This document shows, piece by piece, positions 1-12,088 of a stretch of DNA of 64,000 nucleotides (positions are counted from its first letter, which is position 1; each line of letters opens with the position of its first letter). A program made the position numbers and the translations under genes. The notes under the pieces were generated by a model. It did not search any database. It was not told where the DNA came from and worked only from the letters and a program-made list of their open reading frames with translations. The DNA is taken from positions 248,001 to 312,000 of the forward strand of contig CP021223.1 in the NCBI GenBank assembly GCA_003999685.1, in the 5' to 3' direction. Origin of the DNA: Taiwanofungus camphoratus. Lineage: Eukaryota > Basidiomycota > Agaricomycetes > Polyporales > Taiwanofungaceae.

Positions 1-2146
1 GTAACTTGTGAAGGAGCCTCATCTGTATAGCACACCGCAGTCGATGCTCTAACACAGAGCACAATGATCGGCATTTGACCGCCTGCTTGCGAAGCAATTG
101 CAACTTATGCAACTTTTGACACGAGGATGCCTCATCTCGCAATTCCACCTCATGTATGTCATTGTGGCATTTCGATACTTCATCTTCCATGAAGCGTGTC
201 GCAGTTCGCGGCTCTGCTGGCAAACCTCTTCGGCATCTTTAACACACAGTTCGGCTACTTCGCTTCGGATGGATAGCTGATCAATAGCTTCCCGTATACG
301 GACTTAGCATGGTCTTCGGCGCTCTTCCCACACAATTCAAAGATAACAATGCTAGTTCGTAAGCGGAGAACCTGTTACTTGCCATCGCCATTGGAACGAG
401 GACTCTTGGAGGTCGAGATTTATATTATCAGCTTTCAACAAGGTGGTGTCCTTCTGCGCAATATTTCTCCATTACGTCTTCAAGAATTCACCTATATTCT
501 GCTGAGCACAGAGACACCAACCCTTCCTCTACAACATGGACGAGACCCTCTAATGACTCATGATCCTCCAACTTAGCGTGCTCCTTCGCACAGAATACAC
601 ATGGTCCAGGTTTAAGGAAATTTACCGAGTCTCCTGGTTCGTTGTATTCTTATGTGCTCTGAAGCTCCTCTCAGATGATTGGAGAGAGCATGAAGCCCTT
701 CCATCTTACCGACACATATCTCCCCTCGGCCATGGTCTACGGATGCATGGAGGGCTATCCTATCTATGGCACGTCTGGACTTTCGTGCGGCATCTAGAAG
801 TGTTGATACCCGTGCCGGTGTTGTGCGCTTTCCAGCCCCACAAGTAGTCCAGGCCTATGCGCGGTCTCGAACACGTACCACAATTATGCTATCGTGACCC
901 AGCCGAGAAAACGCGGACTCAGCTGTCGACAAAATGCCGTTCTAGCGTAAGGTACTCTCAAAGAAGGCCCACTCTGTGTGTGGTGGTGATACCATAAGAT
1001 TGCAGCCGTGCTTCTAGCTTTTGTTCTGATATCTCTTGTCCTAGTCATCTTGCCTGGTTACCAGTGTTTGAAGACGAAGTGGGCGTATCATTAATTAAAC
1101 TGTACTAATGAATCATACAACTTCGCTGTCGTGATAATCCCAATCGAAGTTTCTGCCTTCAATCCTTTTCATTACTCGTCATAGCAACCCAATTGTCTGC
1201 TTGGATCCGAGTCCGCTTGCCCTTTGTCCGTATTCGCTGTAAAGATTTCGTTTGCCGATCTATGCGATCGACCATTCCGAGTCTCCGAAAGATCTTCTGA
1301 AAGACTACTAGACGACTTTGTTGAGGACTGCCCGAGCTCAAGAGTCTAGACTACTTTATTACCTCCGATACTTACATGTGGGACAGCTTGCTGGCGAAGT
1401 CCACCAGTCTCGATGCCGCGGGCGGCCAGGGGCCAGTCTGGACCACCATGAAGTGAATCATAATCTGTCAACTGTCCGAAGAAGATACGGCGGGAATCTT
1501 GTCGGAATATATCTATGTACGCATTAGCACCTGCGGCACTCGAAAGCTTGATAGTTGGCGAAGCGTTGGTAAACGACAGCTGTAATACAAGTTTTGCTCC
1601 GCGGCCGGGAGGCCACGGAGTACTGTACTAATACGACCGTAGGTTCGCTACATGTGTGACAGGCCGAACTCACATGGACCCTAGTTCGTGGTTTGTTGTG
1701 ACATTGGGACATGAGCGTCAGCGCCGAAATGGGTATTAAGCGCCTGTGCTGGCCTTTGTGACCATGACCAGGGGCGAAGTGAGTTCAGTTCGGAGGCCTT
1801 GTGACATGTGACTGAACCTACAGTATACTTATACTATACACACCGTTGATTGCCATATCAAGTTGCCACGGTTGCGATCAAGTCTCGTGCTATTGATTTG
1901 TAAATGGGCACTTGTCCTTACACTACATATGACACAATTCATACAACTATCACTGGCACCCTTCTTGATTTTTTTTGAGGATGGAGCTCTACCTAATTGC
2001 AAGGCCTACACGCCATATTAGGAACTCTGTATGAGGCACCGTAAACGACAAAGGTCTCGGGACAGAGGACAATCTACCGAGTACTTAGGGACAGGGGTAC
2101 AGTACAGTCAATGCTACATACCTACCGTGATATGTTTCTCATTGTT
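1..2146. other. No gene recognised
   Basis: Short open frames occur on both strands but none shows a protein family motif, paired splice sites or a frame that can be followed for more than about 60 codons. Base composition is moderate and there is no repeat structure I can see. It may hold decayed coding sequence; nothing firmer can be said. Confidence 0.4.
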
Positions 2147-3482
2147 CTAGCGGAGCTCCAAGTGACTATCGAAAACTCCTGAATTGATGTTTACATGTAA
2201 AAGGGTTTCAGCGGCCGCGGTCAACTGCACCACTCCGAACGCGTCCTCTCCACATTCCAGCACTCCTTGCACCATATCATCGCTATCGTGATATTGTGGA
2301 ATGAAAACCATTGAAGCCTTGGCATATTTTTCAGCTATTTCTACTTTCTGTTCATGGTCCCAAGGCAAGCGTATGACATGCCGGCTTTTTCACACTTCTA
2401 AAGAACCATCACGTATAACAGTGCAACAATGTTCTGAATTTGAAGCTTGAAATATCAGCACTGGCACGTGTAATCAAACTTCAGAAGCGAAAGTTCCTGC
2501 TCTCTTTCATGCAGGTGCAAATCCGCTGAGACTTTCCCTGTGCCACATGACACACATAATCTCATCATCACTCCGCTGGGCACAGGGGTTTCTGTAATTA
2601 TCCAATAGTGAAGTTCCCCGAGGCATTTGAATCAGTTCGTGCTTCTCAATTTCAAACCGAACACATCGAACATACTTGGAATGCTTGAGTAAATTGAACA
2701 TGGACACTCAATCAATCATTGCGTCCGTCTTGTCTTTCCCTCCGTCCTTCAAACACCTGATGGATCAAATTAATCATGGATAAAACTAAGAGTATCGAAA
2801 TGTTTGCGCCGATCAACCTGAATGTGTGGGTTCTTTTTTCAGCTTTCAAGGACGCGATTGTCTGATCTTGACTCAAACGTATAGGTTCTTTCATACCTGT
2901 GTGGTATTTGACCACGAAGGCCCGGTCACAGTCACTTTCGTACAAAGCAAATGCTATTGTAGTATATAGTAGTTTGTTCACACCGTTCTCACAGCTGAAC
3001 ATCTTCGGATCACAAGACTTAGGTAGAAGATGACTATTTTCCTTACAATGTTCTACGCAAAAGTACCGAGTCTGATTGACGAATAAAGGTATGATCTGCG
3101 TCGGATTTGTCCTTTACTTTGTCCACATGATTATAAAGTTCGAGGGTTACCTTCTTTCCATCATCTAGTATGAAGCGCCTCGGGCCACTTTTGTATTGAC
3201 TAGTACTTCTCACTTGCAGCTAAACGCTACGATACAAGCTTGAAATACTGGTAAGTCGCAGTCACTTTCGGCCCGAAAATTGAACAATCACATTACTGGC
3301 AAATAGCGCCGCTCTTGTCAATTAACTGCAAGCGCCCACCCGAGTCCTTATCAATACACAAGTTCCCTTTCAACGAGGTTTCGCATGGAATCTTCACTCT
3401 GAACCAGAAATAGGGATCGTTACTGGTAGATCGCGAATTGCATGCATCCTCCACTGGGCTGATGACATTGCAAAGCAGACCT
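2147..3482 (-). CDS. Unrecognised multi-exon gene, cysteine-containing product
   Basis: I do not recognise the family. Reading the minus strand, three exons join in frame at good GT-AG sites: about 3482-3297, 3208-3151 and 3095-2757, the last being an uninterrupted 113 codons. The intron between the second and third is 55 bases, normal for this genome. The product carries a cluster of cysteines (CVEH, SCDPKMFSCENG) and then a hydrophobic run (ISILLVLSMINLI) that could be a membrane segment. Downstream, 2707-2507 and 2395-2147 stay open and probably contain the last exons, but the joins there are not settled and no start codon could be assigned. It could be a real lineage-specific gene or a recently decayed one. 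Confidence 0.4.
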
Positions 3483-4445
3483 CATGACAAACCTCGCAAG
3501 CGCGCCCAGGAGAGATGGCCGCTGGCCTCTCGAGTCCCGATGACGGATCAAGCATAACATTTCATGCATGACCTATGTGCATTCACTATGTAGTCACACA
3601 CAAATTGTGTTCTATACACTCATTCGTGCACGTTGCCGGTATAGCTTACGCGCTCTCTGCAGGCTGATCTGGTCATGCACTGATTCAGAGGGCGTTTCAT
3701 TGCAGTACGTTCACCCGCTGCTATGGTTCTTCCGCTCCAGAACACAAGGAGACCCTGAACATTGTTCAGTTTGGTTTAGAACAGAGGTTCCGCGCAAGCA
3801 CTGGCGATAGCTAGCTGGGATAGTTGGTACCTCGGTCACTCCACACAAAACTAGATTTTGGTATAGCACAAGTGCAACAAAAGCAGCTAGATCGTCCATG
3901 ATTGACGGCGACGATCGTACCTTGGTCCCGCATGTTTCAAATTGATCGAAGAGGCCGTCAGTCTAATAGTGCCACTTGGCACTGTGAGCTGTGGATTCAA
4001 GCCCGAGTCCCGGCTCAAGCGTTATGCTTTGACGCATTGGAGTGTGCGGTTCGGAAACACTATCTAACTGCGTTATAGCGTGCGGTGCGTGGATCTGCAC
4101 TGCAGACCCAACGTCGGATGTATTGTCGAAGGTTCAATCAATAGAAAATGGTTAGTCTCCGCTCACCACACTATATAACGCGCTGCAATTGAGTTGAATT
4201 TCGGATTTATCACTGACTTCGCACATAGGCATAAGCGCGACAATGTTCCCATAGCGGAAATTGAAACCCTGGCAGCTTCACAGGGATATTCTACATTATG
4301 GCTGCGTTCCGTTCTGTGCCTACGTATCCGCGACGATATTGATAACTACAGGTATGGTGAGAATTGATAGTCCACGTATGAATGCTCGTTCTTCGAACAC
4401 AGAAACAACGTCGTACACGCAGTGATACAGTGCTTGATTGCCTTA
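3483..4445. other. Intergenic, nothing recognised
   Basis: There is no supported gene. A stretch near 3990-4010 resembles a polymerase III B box, but no A box or cloverleaf accompanies it, so I do not call a tRNA or SINE. Confidence 0.4.
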
Positions 4446-5514
4446 TTAAAAATTCGACGGAAACGACCTTAACACCTCATCATCAATGGGATCTCGGGCT
4501 TGGGGTGGAATGTTCTGGAGGTATTCAAGCGGTGCTAGTTGACGAGCGTAAGGTGCTGGCGTGTTAAAACCCGCAGCTCCTGGGAACGGTAAGGGTAAAC
4601 TGCCGACAGCGATCGACTGAGTCGACGGAGGGACGTCGAGACCACGGGATGACGAGGACGATGTTGTATCGGAGCTACGTCTTTCGGCCGATGGGCGAGC
4701 AAGAATACGAGACATTCTGCGGGCGGTGTTTGTCCGTGCACAGACGTACAATCCTGCCGGGACTTGAATAGACTTGAGCTGTGGTATCTGATCAACGGTG
4801 TTCAGCTGGTCAAGCGTGTCTTGCGTATAATAAGCATCTGTGTTCGAAATGATATACGAGTTTCAGGCTTGGTAGATGGGATGCTTACTGATGTGCCACT
4901 TGCGCGAATTTTTAGGACTGTCCACGAAAACCGAGTAAGTCTGCTTGATCAGTTGTGACAGCCTGCGTGATAACAAATGAATTAGTATTCTTTGCAAGGT
5001 CGAGATCCCCATTCCTTCGCAAGGTAGGGTGTAGTATTGCATGGCATAAGAATCACCCTGTGACGCTATTCCTTTGTATGAGGGACGATCGACCTGTGCT
5101 TTCTTTCTCATAATACAGCAGGAAGTCCTATGATAATTAAATCAGCGCTAGGAGACTTCGCGAACTAGACGCAATGCAAGACGAACAACGTGCTCCATAT
5201 GGCACGGCCCTCACGGACAATAAATGGGAGAAAACGGATAATAAATGGAAGAGAAAAGAGCTCACATCCCGAGCCCGCGAGGGACCCCAACTTCGCCCCT
5301 CGGTAAAACGCTGTATTTCTTGCCCGGAGGCCTCCAACGGACTGCTACTCCGCTCTTCCCACACGTAGACGCAGCCTGAAGTTAATGCCATTCGTTCTTC
5401 GTCATCCAAGCGGCGAAGGACCATAGGCAAACGGCGGAGGGCAACTGCGTGCAGGATAATTTCGGCATCGCGAACATCGCGAACACGCATGCGAGTACAG
5501 GTCGGTGATTGCAT
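4446..5514 (-). CDS. WOPR-domain (Gti1/Pac2) regulator A
   Basis: Predicted DNA-binding transcription regulator of the Wor1/Ryp1/Gti1/Pac2 family. The model is complement(join(4446..4837,4889..4962,5057..5127,5266..5514)), giving 261 residues with all phases matching. The WOPR first half is in exon 1 (start MQSPTCTRMRV, then VYVWEE and RFTEGRSWGPSR). The second half is split: DFLLYYEKE, then KQTYSVFVDSP and RKWHI, then AYYTQDTLDQL and PAGLYVCARTN. The start was chosen because genes B and C begin the same way (MQxPT). At first sight the locus looks broken, because no long frame spans it, but with its three introns it reads intact. Its C-terminal tail (APLEYLQNIPPQARDPIDD) is shared with B and C. 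In ascomycetes the family controls morphological switching and pathogenicity; the role here is unknown. Confidence 0.85.
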
Positions 5515-5787
5515 GGCTATGTTCACTTCTGGGGCGGGATGACAAGAAGCTGTCGTGGAGACGCCTGAGCTGACATCCTTTTAGTATTCCCAACTACTAG
5601 GCAGGACATAATTTTGGCACCCAGCCTGTTTGCTTTCGAGATGATACATCTGATTAAGTTTGAGAACATCTTGGGGCTAAACCGTCCAAAGCGTTCTCGC
5701 AACGTCAGGGATGAATTAGACCTGTAGGGTCCAGGTCCTAAGAATCATTAGATAACGCAAGTCAAAGGTTGTTGTTCTGGATGATCT

Positions 5788-5797
5788 AAACTTTATC
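5788..5797 (-). promoter_or_regulatory. GATAAAGTTT element upstream of WOPR gene A
   Basis: On the gene strand the site reads GATAAAGTTT and lies 274 bases upstream of the gene A start codon, next to a palindromic ACGTAC (5805-5810). It matches 8 of 9 positions of the Candida Wor1 consensus TTAAAGTTT. The same 10-mer lies upstream of gene C. A regulatory role is inference. Confidence 0.35.
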
Positions 5798-7582
5798 TTG
5801 GTACACGTACGGTTCTATTTTATAAATATTTGATTCTTGACAATTCCCGGTTCCCCGCTTTTTTTAATAATTTGTCAAGCGACTTCGGCGAAGGAGCTAG
5901 AGCATATGTATCCGCGTGAGTCGGCGGTTGATGGATCTGCGATTAAAGCAGGATTGATAAAGCAGATGAATATTGAGGGCCGCTTTCCGATATCAGGTTG
6001 CCTTACGTTCACAGCGATTATGTGCCATGTTCTTTGTCCGTCCCGCCGATGAATTGTTGTATTCAGATTAAGCGCCTTCGTGGACCAGATGAACGCCAGC
6101 CGAGACACGGCCGACATGTACCTTTTACTTCCGCAGTTTCGCTGGTACGATCGGTAAATTACATTACGCGGGTTACTATAAGCCTGAGGGCCTTACGTCA
6201 AACTTACCACAAGGTCAATACAAGACGAAACAAGACAAGCATGAACACCGTGAGCTAGGGGAGCTTTGAAGTTGTTCATCTCTTGCTTTCAACTTGATAC
6301 GTGACTCAGGACGCTCGACTTATGTTCTCACAAGTGATCTTCAGACAATGTTCTTCGCACTAAAGAAAGGAAGAGCATTCACTGATACACCTCCTGGGAA
6401 ACGGGCGACCTTCGGGAGTTGCTGTTGGGTGAAATGTAGCCTCTTGACCCCTTTGTATATAACGCGTTCCCCGGTGCTCGTTCAAACTGCAAGGCGTGTA
6501 CCAATCGTTCCTTTCGCACCACCTGCATACTGCATCCTTTCGAAGTCAACCTCAGACTGATTTATAGCTTCTTGGTTGGTATCCTTGTCAAAGCCTTTCT
6601 TGATGATGTTATAGCTGTAACTCGAGCATTATAGTCACGATACATCTTTTGTCCGGTTCGCCAGCTAACTCATGCACCATCGTGGCAGAATACCGGAGAA
6701 TCCTGACTAGATTTTCTGCTGTTTCGAGAAGACGTCAGCAACGGGTTCGGTGTCGCTGTTCCAACACGCAATGGCTATCTTGAGCCCTCGTGAGTGCTCT
6801 CTTTGAGCTCATACAAGTAACGTAGGAATTAAAGTGACATTGAACTGGATTGTCTCATATTCTAGGTCTTTTGGCAAGCTACCGGCGCGATCTGGACTTC
6901 GACAGCGAGGATTAAGCATCCCGAGTTACATGATGATTTTGATTCGCAGTTTAATCGACCGCACAAAGCTCATTGGCCGCAGCCGTCCTGCAGTCGAACC
7001 CTTAACCCTCTGGTCAGTTGTTGCCCAATGCTATCGATGTAGAGCCAGTTCTTCTTCAACTTGAATCCTGACTTAGGTTGGGTTTACTTAAAGTAATGTC
7101 CGCCTCATCGCTGGTGGACTATGTTTCGCGTCCTCTGGACCCTTCTCCTCTGATATCTAACACGCCAGCCAGTAACTGCAATATCATTGGCTTGTTCGAT
7201 CGATTGCTCTAAGCCGGCGAGGACAATTGGTGTGCATTGTATACTCCCCTCCTAGCAGTTTTCACTGAGCCTTGCCTCGGACCTCATGACCGATGTTTCC
7301 TCTGAATATAATATTGTTTCTCATCGTTCTTCACGACACTGTCAGCATTTAGTGTTATATATGTTCTCAACCACACCTGTATTTGACCACAGTGTGCATT
7401 CCTGGAGGGGCGCCTAACTGACGGCCCAGCCCCACAACGCAATATATCGCTGCATTGCCTTTCCAGACTTCTCTGTCTTATACTCAATTCTAAGAAGTCC
7501 TCACTGGTTTGGGAGTGTAAGCAGACCTGTGAGCCTTCCAGCTTTTCCTTCAGTGGCGACTGATAACGAGTGTATTTCATCC
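5798..7582. other. No gene recognised
   Basis: Some short frames read like protein (for example about 5880-5990 on the plus strand), but I found no consistent exon chain or family motif. This is probably intergenic sequence or decayed genes. Confidence 0.35.
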
Positions 7583-7948
7583 TCAATCCACCAAAGGTAG
7601 CCGAGAGTGTTCGCATCTGTGGACTTGAACAGTCGCACCAGTTTCATTAAGTTCTCCAAGAAATTTTTCGTAGATCCGTGCATTCCGGCGAGTCTTGTTA
7701 GTCGATATCATGGACGGTTCCTTGAGACGTTCGACTCGGCTAGGTTTCCTGTGAACATTTCCTATAACACCCCCAAAGGAAAACTGCGTCTCGGTATGGC
7801 TTGTATATATCTTCAATCTCTGTGTGTTAATCATGTCAGGAAACTCATGATATCTCGCTGCGATCTCTTGAAGAAGTAGTCGGGGTCTTTCCTTTGCAAT
7901 GTTATCGGCACCCGTCCCGAACCATGGTTTCCACGACCCCGATATCTC
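7583..7948 (-). other. Coding-like stretch, unrecognised
   Basis: The minus strand stays open for 122 codons after a plausible acceptor (CTAAG) at 7949. The composition is convincingly protein-like (for example PWFGTGADNIAKERPRLLLQ and TQFSFGGVIGNVHRKPS). A second frame over 7640-7500 also reads like protein (LGYLWWIEDEI), which suggests an intron or a decayed gene. I cannot name the family or define the ends of the gene. Confidence 0.3.
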
Positions 7949-10073
7949 TTAGGCAAATCACGCACGCCATACAATGCCGTAGAAACATCCGCCGAACATT
8001 CCATGATAGATGTCATGAAAGATAGCTGCTATGTAAGACTGATAAGCTCCAGCCGTTATGAGCACTTACTTTATATTGCAGCGTAGAAATTGAGTTTGTG
8101 GCGATTCTGCACCAACAGCATACGAACCATATGGATGACTCGCAGCTTGTAACTTCCTTCAATCTTATGCCCTGTGACAGTTCCGCGACCAGTTTGAGTG
8201 TCCTTTCTTCCCCCTTGGACTGCTGTATGAGATTATCCTTATCACCGCTTCGATTTACGGAATTTGATCATTCACGGTGGACATGTTCTGGCACGGGTCA
8301 ACAGGAAGACAACAGGTCCTTTTCAAATTGTGGCCACAGCTTCAAGCGATATCCTCTCCTGTACTGCATGCTCCCCGATCTCTACCTGAATGCAGCCTTG
8401 GTTGATCTATTCGACGGATGTGCTACAAGAAAACATCGTTTCAGGCAAGTGACTCGCGCTGATGAGTGTCACCGGGCTATAGTTGACCCGCCGAGAACCT
8501 TGATGAAGTGTTAGGTCGATCTTCCGAGCCTTTACCTCCTACCTGGCTCCCCGAAGCGTGGTACGGACCTGGTGACGTTTGCCGATTGGCTTTTCCAAGG
8601 GCAACTGGTGAGAGCTCCTGGTCAGAATTGCTCTGATTCGTAATACCCCTCATTGATCAATAGTTTTTGGAGAGGGAGTCGTCCTTCTCACCTGAGATTG
8701 CGAAAGCTCTCGCGTCGGAGCTCATTGCTTCTATCTTTCCACCGTTGCACTCCTCTTCAACGGTAACAGAGCCGTATGAATTATATCCGTTTTAGAGTCT
8801 GTTCGTGATAATCTCTTTGCACTGACCCTTAGACCCTTAACACCACCCTCATGCGTCCCGCATGGACGGGATTCTGCCATCACTTCCTCAACTGGAATTC
8901 TTGGCGGTGCCTAATCGTACAATTTACCTCCTCTCATCGACCCGTCAGGACTTCATCGTGACGATGACTCCGTGGCCTTATATGGGTAAGAAAACTGATT
9001 TCAATGGCTCGAAGCAAGATTAGTGTACTTGCCGCGAATGGGCACTCGACTCAAGTGCCTGGGAAAGATGCTACTAAAGTGCGTTCATTTCCGATTATTA
9101 TTTGGTGACGAATGTCGTTTTCATTTGTGAAGTCTCCTGACACCCGGAACATATTGAAGACACGGCCTGCTGAGCCTGACCCCCTTGCTTATTATATCGG
9201 GATCCATCATGACGTTATCCTGCGTTGCGTCTTGATGCGAGCTGTGAGCTTTCGTGTATTCATATAGGAGTCCCAAAATTAGGTCCTGCATTTCGTGCCT
9301 GACCCGTGGATGTTGGATTTGCAAGGAACACTCGATACATCACCAAAAGCTCGCCAACCTGCACAGGAGGATGGTTTATCCCCAAGATATTCTGAACAAT
9401 GTTTGATCTTGTCTCACCAGTCTGGCTAGATCGACACAGATAATGTCCATTATGCTTCCGCTCCAGATGTACACATACGTCATGTGTAAACTGCCTGTCG
9501 TTGCTGAGGTCTTGAGGCCTTGTTGTTTCCCATCATTTCGAAGCAGACCTCGGCGCCAATCCTCGTGTTCCATATCTGGCATTCCTTTCCCCTCAATACA
9601 TAGGAAATATCATTGAGTAGCAAGTAGTGAGAGTAGGTGAGTGCACCACTGACCGTCTATCGTCGCTCAAACGCTAACAGCTGACTGTTCACAGGTACGC
9701 ACCATTGCTTATCATCACGATACGACCGACCTCTCACGGAGGTTCAGACCAACTCTTAACTGACAAGCTTCTTGAATTCTCACATGGGATGTTCAATCTT
9801 TAATATATACGAGAGCGAACAGCGAGACATTGTGGAGCCGTTCCGAAACATCCAGGTAGACATGGACATGTCAGTCAGCTGCAAACAACGTGTGACGCTT
9901 CCATACATGTCTCCAAAAAAAGGACTTTTAGCTCGTAGGGATTTGGGTATTCATAACACTCTGGCTTCTGCGATCACGGCTATACGACCGCTCTTGCTGA
10001 TAGGTTTTGTCACCATCAGTAGGCGTAATACATTCATAAGTTTATCTCTATAATGTTCCCGTGGAAGCGACTA
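7949..10073. other. Mostly no gene; possible F-box-type remnant near 8.2 kb
   Basis: Near 8190-8270 the plus strand reads FFPLGLLYEIILITASIY, which resembles the N-terminal LPxELLYEI segment of basidiomycete F-box-like proteins. The frame does not continue cleanly. Plus-strand 8655-8795 and minus-strand 9121-9582 also contain protein-like text without a family match. I treat these as remnants at most. Confidence 0.25.
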
Positions 10074-10910
10074 TCAGAAGCCTTTGTTGTGGCCACCTGT
10101 CTCATAGAACACCTCCATTCTTGTCACGATAGTGTCAAGACCTGCAAGCCACTTGTTGAGTTCTTCACTGAGCCTCTCACTCGGGACGGAAGGACCACCG
10201 GCGGGGTCGGATGCTAATTTTGCGTAGAAATCCGCACGGTAGGGACACGCCTGCATCGCAACCTTGAATCAAGACAAACAATGTCAAAACTGTGTGGATC
10301 ACCCTAGTGATGATGCTCGACGCACCGCAAAGACTCCCTTAACAATGAAATTGTGGAATCTCTTCAAGGTCCCATCGTAGGCCTTGGTGAACGCAACAGA
10401 TAACTCTTCTGCTTGACTTGCCTGAGCATTCTGTAGTCCTTTGCAAGTGAACGAGAGACCACGAAGCAGCCACATAAGGCCTTCCGTCGCCGTCCGCTTC
10501 TTCTCACCCTTCTCGTTCTCTACTAGTTGCTCAAGAGTAGCAGATTTGGTCGGTGCGGCATCGTATCGAGCACGAGTTTTCTAAACGCCACAATGTTAGC
10601 TAGGTACAAACTTGCTCGTTGAATGGACTCACAGCAATGTTACCCTTGAGGTCGCTCTGCACGGCAGCGAATGCAGCAGAGCCGAGTATATCTACCCATC
10701 TTCAGACGTCTGATAAAAAGGGGGTTGGTATTCTGAGAAGCATACCAAAGAGACCGACCACGCCTTCCGCGGCCTTCAGAAACTCGAGAGTATTAACGCC
10801 AGCGTCGGTTACGGTCACATCTGCAAACGACTAAGTTGTGCATGAACTACTTTACCACAGACGTGGAATTAAGACTTCCAAACCTTGACAGTCTCCAAAT
10901 AAGGTGCCAT
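10074..10910 (-). CDS. Glycolipid transfer protein (GLTP fold)
   Basis: Cytosolic carrier that moves glycolipids between membranes. The model is complement(join(10074..10262,10326..10580,10633..10691,10746..10830,10884..10910)), 204 residues, the usual length of a single-domain GLTP. The residues that hold the sugar headgroup in human GLTP are all present: Asp51, Asn55 and Lys58 in SDLKGNIAK, Trp94 in GLMWLLRGL and His133 in RFHNFIVKG. The first intron was placed by restoring the family start MAPYLETVK-SFADV. The gene is transcribed away from the methionine sulfoxide reductase gene, with 244 bases between the two start codons. It appears intact. Confidence 0.92.
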
Positions 10911-11154
10911 TTTGTCCTCGCGAGATGGCTAAGTCAATTATGGAAGAATAAACGACTGTATTTGTGAAAGGGCTAATACTTGCGCGGTCGGCACTGGGTC
11001 GTGCAGCCACCGCGAGCGCTGAAGCGACGAACTATGGACTTATCTAATCTTGCGATCAATTGACGCTCGAAGCCCTCGAAGGAGAAAAGCAGTCCTCGAT
11101 GGCCTTTACGCCCTGAATTTCACTGGATAATTCCCAAGTTGTAGTGAAGCAGGA

Positions 11155-11936
11155 ATGCCTCACGCTGATTCTGCTCTAATACCGCCCGCACTCGACAGAA
11201 CCGAATTTTGGACATATGTCCATGACCAGCTCGCAGGATTGTTGGAAGACCAGCGGAATTGGGTATGAAATTCTGTTACATACACCACGCGGTCAACGCT
11301 CTGAGACGACTTTCCCTTTCTTGCGATGCTCAGGTCACCAACCTCGCGAATACATCCTCGCTGATCTACAGCTCTCTCTTGGCATACCATCCTCATTTCG
11401 GCCAGGGCGATAGGGCGGTTAACTGGTGTGGTAAGTACCTTGTCTACAGTTCAGCTCGGGCCATATTGGCCAGTCATCGTTGGCCAGTTTGTCAAATCGA
11501 CGCTGAGTGCGTCCTCTCAGGTTTCTATCTCGAGTCTACTCTATTCCCCGTTCCGCGAATATCTCAGATTCGAAGGGAAACCACCCGGGACGAGTCTCCC
11601 AAATCTAGCAAATTGCTGCTAGGTCCGTTCTGCGGCAAGCCTGCTTGCCAATTCATCAATGTGACTCCGGGCAGAGCTCGCGGAGTTTGCGCCGATGCGT
11701 ATTTTCAGCGAAAGACTTTACTAGTGCCGGATGTGGTGGCTTATCCTGGTCATATTGCGTGTGATGGCGACACTAAAAGTGAGATCGTATGCCCCTTGAT
11801 TTTAAGAGGGCGGGGCGAAGAGAAAGTTGTGGGAGTACTCGATCTCGATTGCCTTGCATTAGACGGATTCACCGAGGAGGATCGAAGGGGTTTGGAAAAG
11901 ATCGCTGATCTGGTTGTTAATGCATGCGACTGGTAA
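11155..11936 (+). CDS. Free methionine-(R)-sulfoxide reductase (GAF domain)
   Basis: Reduces free methionine-(R)-sulfoxide back to methionine, an oxidative repair and salvage step in the cytosol. The model is join(11155..11262,11334..11430,11521..11936), with phases agreeing. The single GAF domain carries the conserved cysteines of the family in GKPACQFI, RGVCADA and PGHIACDG; the last corresponds to the catalytic cysteine and the other two to resolving positions. The start MPHADS precedes the family segment LLEDQRNWVTNLAN directly. A stretch after GFYLES is somewhat longer and more basic than I expect but stays in frame. The gene converges with cysteinyl-tRNA synthetase, with 152 bases between stop codons. 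Confidence 0.92.
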
Positions 11937-12088
11937 CAGACCCCAGACTAACACATGTAGCATTAATTCCTCCCTATCATAATTTACATGTACCACATCT
12001 GCACGACAGCGCTTCTAATACGTTCGATGGGCGACCCAGGCACTGTAGCGTCTAGAAGGTCGCATACTGTGTTGCATCGGACAACGTT

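Noticed and set aside
3961-4030. A tRNA gene or tRNA-derived SINE
   Set aside because: Only a B-box-like string (GGATTCAAGCC) is present. No A box at proper spacing and no cloverleaf can be drawn.
4446-5514. WOPR gene A as a broken remnant
   Set aside because: Placing three GT-AG introns restores every WOPR segment and all phases, giving an uninterrupted 261-residue protein.
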